A stretch of 64,000 nt of DNA. It comes from Nocardioides dokdonensis FR1436 (lineage in GTDB: Bacteria; Actinomycetota; Actinomycetes; Propionibacteriales; Nocardioidaceae). This document shows positions 60,802 to 64,000 of the stretch, in pieces. The notes below the pieces were generated by a model. That model ran no database searches. It was not told the origin of the DNA and saw only the letters and a program-made list of their open reading frames with translations. The stretch's first letter is position 1. The number at the start of each line of letters is the position of its first letter. The DNA lies in the NCBI RefSeq assembly GCF_001653335.1, contig NZ_CP015079.1, positions 1,550,001 to 1,614,000 of the forward strand. The letters run 5' to 3'. The position numbers were made by a program, and so were the translations under genes.

Positions 60802-61799
60802 CCGAGACCCTGCTCCTTCAACGTCGCGGCGAGGTCGTAGAGCCCGCCGAGGTCCACGCCGCCGGGCAGCCGGGGGAGCTCGACCGACGGCAGCCCGAAG
60901 TCGGCCACCAGGGCGCGCTGGGCGTCCTCGAGCGCACGGCGCTCGGCGTGGTCGTGCGCCTCGGTGACCAGACCGTCCAGCAGGCTCGGCGTCGGCAGCA
61001 CGCCGCCGGCCTCGAGGTCCGCGGCCAGCACCTGCCGGTCGAGCCGGCCCGCCAGGGCGGCGGCCAGGTGGTCCTCGTCGAGGTCGCGGGGCCGGACCCG
61101 GTTGACCACGACCGCGCCCACGGGCAGCCCGGCCGCGCGCAGCTGGGCGATCCCGTCGGCCGTCTCCTGGACCGGCATCTCCTCCAGCACCGTCACCAGG
61201 TGCACCGCCGTGCGCGGGGAGCGGAACAGGGTCATCATCGTGTCCGCCTGGGTGCGCACCGGGCCGACCTTGGCCAGACCGGCCAGCTCGTCGCTGACGT
61301 TGAGGAACTGGGTGATCCGTCCGGTCGGCGGGGCGTCGAGCACCACGGCGTCGTACTGCTGGGCGCCCTTGTTGCGGCTGTTGCGCTGCACCGCCTCGTA
61401 GACCTTGCCGGTCAGCAGCACGTCTCGCACGCCGGGCGCGATGGTCGTCGCGAACTCGATGACACCGAAGCGGTCGAGGGCACGTCCGGCCCGACCCAGC
61501 CGGTAGTACAGCGCCAGGTACTCCAGGAGCGCGGCCTCGGGATCGATGTGCAGCGCGTGCACCGTCCCGGGCGTGCCGTCCCCGGTGAGACCGGTGGCGA
61601 TGCGCCGCTCGGCGTAGGGCAGCGGGTCGACGTCGAACATCCGGGCGATCCCCTGGCGGCCCTCGACCTCGCACACGAGGACGTGGCGGCCCTCCGAGGC
61701 CAGCGCGAGCGCGAGCGCCGCCGCCACCGTCGACTTGCCGGTGCCGCCCTTGCCGGACACCACGTGCAGCTGCACGCGGGAGAGGTCGGGGGCGTCCAC
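60798..61799 (-). CDS. ArsA/GET3-family ATPase (first copy)
   Basis: A 333-residue ATPase with Walker A HVVSGKGGTGKSTVAAALALAL (near residue 14) and switch II YDAVVLDAPPTGRITQFLN, as in ArsA/GET3. It should pair with the product of the overlapping downstream gene as a heterodimer; homologues Rv3679 and Rv3680 are also adjacent. The GTG at 61799 is set by a TAGGGT box 7 nt upstream. Confidence 0.9.
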   Translation of the reverse strand: MDAPDLSRVQLHVVSGKGGTGKSTVAAALALALASEGRHVLVCEVEGRQGIARMFDVDPLPYAERRIATGLTGDGTPGTVHALHIDPEAALLEYLALYYRLGRAGRALDRFGVIEFATTIAPGVRDVLLTGKVYEAVQRNSRNKGAQQYDAVVLDAPPTGRITQFLNVSDELAGLAKVGPVRTQADTMMTLFRSPRTAVHLVTVLEEMPVQETADGIAQLRAAGLPVGAVVVNRVRPRDLDEDHLAAALAGRLDRQVLAADLEAGGVLPTPSLLDGLVTEAHDHAERRALEDAQRALVADFGLPSVELPRLPGGVDLGGLYDLAATLKEQGLG

Positions 61800-61806
61800 G
61801 GCGACA

Positions 61807-61812
61807 ACCCTA
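61807..61812 (-). promoter_or_regulatory. -10 box (TAGGGT) for the leaderless ArsA-like operon
   Basis: On the minus strand TAGGGT is followed by 7 nt and the GTG at 61799. Confidence 0.65.
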
Positions 61813-61985
61813 GTGCGCCCGCGCCCACCCGTCCGGCCTCCGGGCGAGGCGAAGGTGTGACGTGCGGGCGTGGCTACCGGTAACGTCGATCCCTGCTTCC
61901 GAACCGGCCTCGGGGTCCGGGCGACCCCACGTGGCCGCAGCCGGCAGCACGACCGACTCACCACGATCCCGATCGAGAGGCAGTC

Positions 61986-63713
61986 ATGACGTCCAGCCCG
62001 CCCACTGAGCGATCCCCGCAACCGGGCCAGCAGCCCACCGGGTCCCAGTCCGGTGCTTCCCGGCTGCGCAGCACCTTCCCGATGGCCACCCCCCGGGTCT
62101 TCATCCCTGCCGCCGTGCTGGTGGTGCTCTTCGTCGGCGTCGCCGCGATCTTCCCGACCAGGATGGGCGACTGGCTGGCCTCGGCCAACAGCACCGTCGT
62201 CGGCAGCCTCGGCTGGTGGTACATCGCGGTGGTGACGTCGTTCGTCTTCTTCTCGATCTGGATGGCGCTCTCCCCGATGGGCGCCATCGTCCTGGGCAAG
62301 GACGACGAGGACCCCGAGTTCAGCCTGAAGTCGTGGTTCGCGATGCTCTTCGCCGCGGGCATGGGGATCGGCCTGGTCTTCTGGGGCGTCGCGGAGCCGC
62401 TCAACCACTTCGCCAGCCCGCCGCCGGGCACCGACGTGGCGGCCGGCCAGGAGCAGGTGGCCCGCACCGCGATGGACACCACGTTCCTGCACTGGGGTCT
62501 GCACGCCTGGGCGATCTACGTGGTCGTCGGACTGGCGATCGCGTACGCCGTGCACCGCAAGGGCCGTCCCGTCTCGATCCGGTGGGCCCTCGAGCCCCTG
62601 CTCGGCAAGCGCATCCTGGGCTTCTGGGGTGACGTCGTCGACGTCGTCGCCATCATCGGCACCCTCTTCGGCATCGCCACCTCGCTGGGCTACGGCGTCA
62701 AGCAGGTCGGTGCCGGCCTCGGCTTCCTGGGCATCGTCGACGAGGCGTCCACGCCGCTGCTGCTGATCCTGATCACGGTCATCACCGCGATGGCGCTGGT
62801 CTCGGTCGTGACCGGGGTCGACAAGGGCATCCGGATCCTCTCCAACCTCAACATGGGTCTGGCCGCACTCCTGCTGGCCGCGGTCCTGGTCCTGGGCCCG
62901 ACGGTGTTCCTGCTCAGCGACTTCGTGACCCAGATCGGGTCCTACCTGCAGAACTTCTTCCGCCTCGCCTTCGACGTGCGCCCCTTCCAGGGCCAGGCCG
63001 GCGAGGACTGGCTCGGCGGCTGGACCACGTACTACTGGGGCTGGTGGATGAGCTGGGCACCGTTCGTCGGTGTCTTCATCGCTCGCATCTCCCGGGGCCG
63101 CACCGTCCGCGAGTTCATCCTCGGGGTGCTGCTGGTCCCCACGATGGTGACCTTCCTGTGGTTCTCGGTGCTGGGCGGGACCGCGATCTGGACCGAGATG
63201 TTCGGTGGTGGCGGCCTGGTCGGCGAGGACGGCGTGAGCACCGACCTCGCGCTCTTCCAGCTGTTCGACACGCTGCCGTTGAGCGCCGTGCTGAGCGTCG
63301 TCGCCATGGTCCTGGTCGTGGTCTTCTTCGTGACCAGCTCGGACTCGGGCTCGTTCGTGGTCGGCATGCTGGCCGAGGGCGGCGACCCGAACCCGCCGGT
63401 GTGGAGCCGCGTGTTCTGGGCCGCGCTCGAGGGCATCGTCGCGGGCGTGCTGCTGCTAGCGGGCGCCGGCGGGCTGGCGGCCCTCCAGACCAGCGCCATC
63501 CTGGTGGCCGCCCCCTTCAGCGTCATCATGGTGCTGATGATGATCGCCACCGCGAAGGCGCTGCTCGCCGAGAACCGCGTCATCCAGCGCAAGAAGCGTC
63601 AGTGGCTGGCCTCGCAGATCGCCGACGAGGTGACCGAGGGGCTGCACGAGACCGGGGTGGTGGTGGCCGCCGAGGGCGACCGCACCCCGCGGGCGGGCCG
63701 CCGCAAGCGCTGA
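61986..63713 (+). CDS. BCCT-family transporter (betaine/choline/carnitine type)
   Basis: A 575-residue transporter with 12 expected helices. The family motifs are GMGIGLVFWGVAEPLNHF, FLHWGLHAWAIYVVVGL, and the signature WWMSWAPFVGVFIARISRGRTVREFI. It imports betaine, choline or ectoine with Na+ or H+ for osmoprotection; the substrate is not fixed. A soluble C-terminal tail of about 55 residues ends in basic residues (RTPRAGRRKR), reminiscent of the osmosensing tail of BetP. GAGAGGCAGTC precedes the ATG. TAACGT at about 61880 is a candidate -10 box. Confidence 0.94.
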   Translation: MTSSPPTERSPQPGQQPTGSQSGASRLRSTFPMATPRVFIPAAVLVVLFVGVAAIFPTRMGDWLASANSTVVGSLGWWYIAVVTSFVFFSIWMALSPMGAIVLGKDDEDPEFSLKSWFAMLFAAGMGIGLVFWGVAEPLNHFASPPPGTDVAAGQEQVARTAMDTTFLHWGLHAWAIYVVVGLAIAYAVHRKGRPVSIRWALEPLLGKRILGFWGDVVDVVAIIGTLFGIATSLGYGVKQVGAGLGFLGIVDEASTPLLLILITVITAMALVSVVTGVDKGIRILSNLNMGLAALLLAAVLVLGPTVFLLSDFVTQIGSYLQNFFRLAFDVRPFQGQAGEDWLGGWTTYYWGWWMSWAPFVGVFIARISRGRTVREFILGVLLVPTMVTFLWFSVLGGTAIWTEMFGGGGLVGEDGVSTDLALFQLFDTLPLSAVLSVVAMVLVVVFFVTSSDSGSFVVGMLAEGGDPNPPVWSRVFWAALEGIVAGVLLLAGAGGLAALQTSAILVAAPFSVIMVLMMIATAKALLAENRVIQRKKRQWLASQIADEVTEGLHETGVVVAAEGDRTPRAGRRKR

Positions 63714-63743
63714 CCCGCTCCCGCTCGCACGACGCCGCACGAC

Positions 63744-63782
63744 GACCGACCCCGCACGCGCACCGCGCCTGCGGGGTCGGTC
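63744..63782 (+). terminator. terminator after the BCCT gene
   Basis: A perfect 13-bp stem, GACCGACCCCGCA / TGCGGGGTCGGTC, with a 13-nt loop, 31 nt after the stop codon. No T-run follows. Confidence 0.75.
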
Positions 63783-63859
63783 GCGTCGGTGGTCGCAGCG
63801 TCCGCCACCGGGGTCGGCGGGGTCGCGGTGGTCCCCGTGAGAAGCGGCGGCGCCGCGAG

Positions 63860-63865
63860 TAGGGT
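63860..63865 (+). promoter_or_regulatory. -10 box (TAGGGT) for a leaderless DUF4177-like mRNA
   Basis: TAGGGT is followed by 6 nt and the ATG at 63872. Confidence 0.65.
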
Positions 63866-63871
63866 GCCGAC

Positions 63872-64000
63872 ATGACCAAGTGGGAGTACCTGACAGCGCC
63901 GATCCTGACGCACGCCGCCAAGCAGATCCTGGACAACTTCGGTTCCGACGGGTGGGAGCTGGTGCAGGTCGCGCCAGGGATGAACCCCGAGAACCTCGTG
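63872..64000 (+). CDS. DUF4177-like small protein (cut by window edge)
   Basis: The first 43 codons read MTKWEYLTAPILTHAAKQIL followed by DNFGSDGWELVQVAPG. The KWEYL and GWELVQV elements are typical of DUF4177, small proteins of unknown function. A TAGGGT box lies 6 nt before the ATG. Its place beyond the ArsA-like pair is compatible with Rv3678A in mycobacteria. The C-terminus is outside the window. Confidence 0.8.
   Translation, partial: MTKWEYLTAPILTHAAKQILDNFGSDGWELVQVAPGMNPENLV

Overview
The window is a very GC-rich chromosomal segment from a non-mycobacterial actinobacterium, most likely Nocardioidaceae (Nocardioides-like). The evidence is the codon use, WXG100/EccC-type secretion genes, a WhiB regulator, a KstR-type steroid operator, an SRP RNA directly upstream of dnaX, and gene order shared with other actinobacteria (ponA2 / whiB4 / two ArsA-like ATPases; dnaX-ybaB-recR; ask-asd). 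The genus is inferred. No rRNA, transposase, integrase, prophage or CRISPR array was seen.

Layout. 1-6.2 kb: 5' end of a glycogen debranching enzyme gene, an acyl-CoA dehydrogenase, a VIT-family transporter, an RNA 2',3'-cyclic phosphodiesterase and the three-gene proton-translocating transhydrogenase operon. 6.3-15.1 kb: an ABC exporter, upp, tadA with its partner gene, a lactate-utilisation operon in which lutB and lutC are one reading frame, tRNA-Ser(CGA), a gamma carbonic anhydrase-like protein, a crotonase and a small membrane protein. 15.3-17.6 kb: a MoxR ATPase / CoxE-type VWA pair.

17.7-24.1 kb: two paralogous modules, each pairing a WXG-motif protein with a helical alpha/beta-hydrolase-like protein. 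One module also carries an EspG-like gene, and a secreted beta-propeller gene lies between them. 24.2-30 kb: an apparent exopolysaccharide locus with a frameshifted GH30 glycosidase, a GT2 synthase, an acyltransferase and an exported protein. 30.1-36.1 kb: an aminotransferase, a KstD-like flavoprotein with a near-perfect KstR operator, a K+/H+ antiporter, a LytR_C protein, and a SnoaL-like gene with a second operator-like site.

36.1-46.9 kb: a type VII secretion locus with EccC, two EccD-like proteins, two WXG100 proteins, EccB and a mycosin. 47-54 kb: tRNA-Ser(GGA), SRP RNA, dnaX, ybaB, recR, a DUF5063-like gene, ask and asd. 54-64 kb: a membrane protein, tRNA-Pro(CGG), a metallophosphoesterase, a GatB/YqeY protein, PonA2, WhiB4, two ArsA-like ATPases, a BCCT transporter and the start of a DUF4177-like gene.

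Three themes cross the window. Twelve genes carry a TANNNT box exactly 6-7 nt before the start codon, as expected for leaderless mRNAs. Intergenic spacers, especially convergent ones, hold several distinct short repeat or palindrome families that sometimes supply a gene's stop codon. The two WXG/hydrolase modules plus the EspG-like gene are the best candidate for an undescribed type VII secretion cargo system served by the ESX locus 12-22 kb away.
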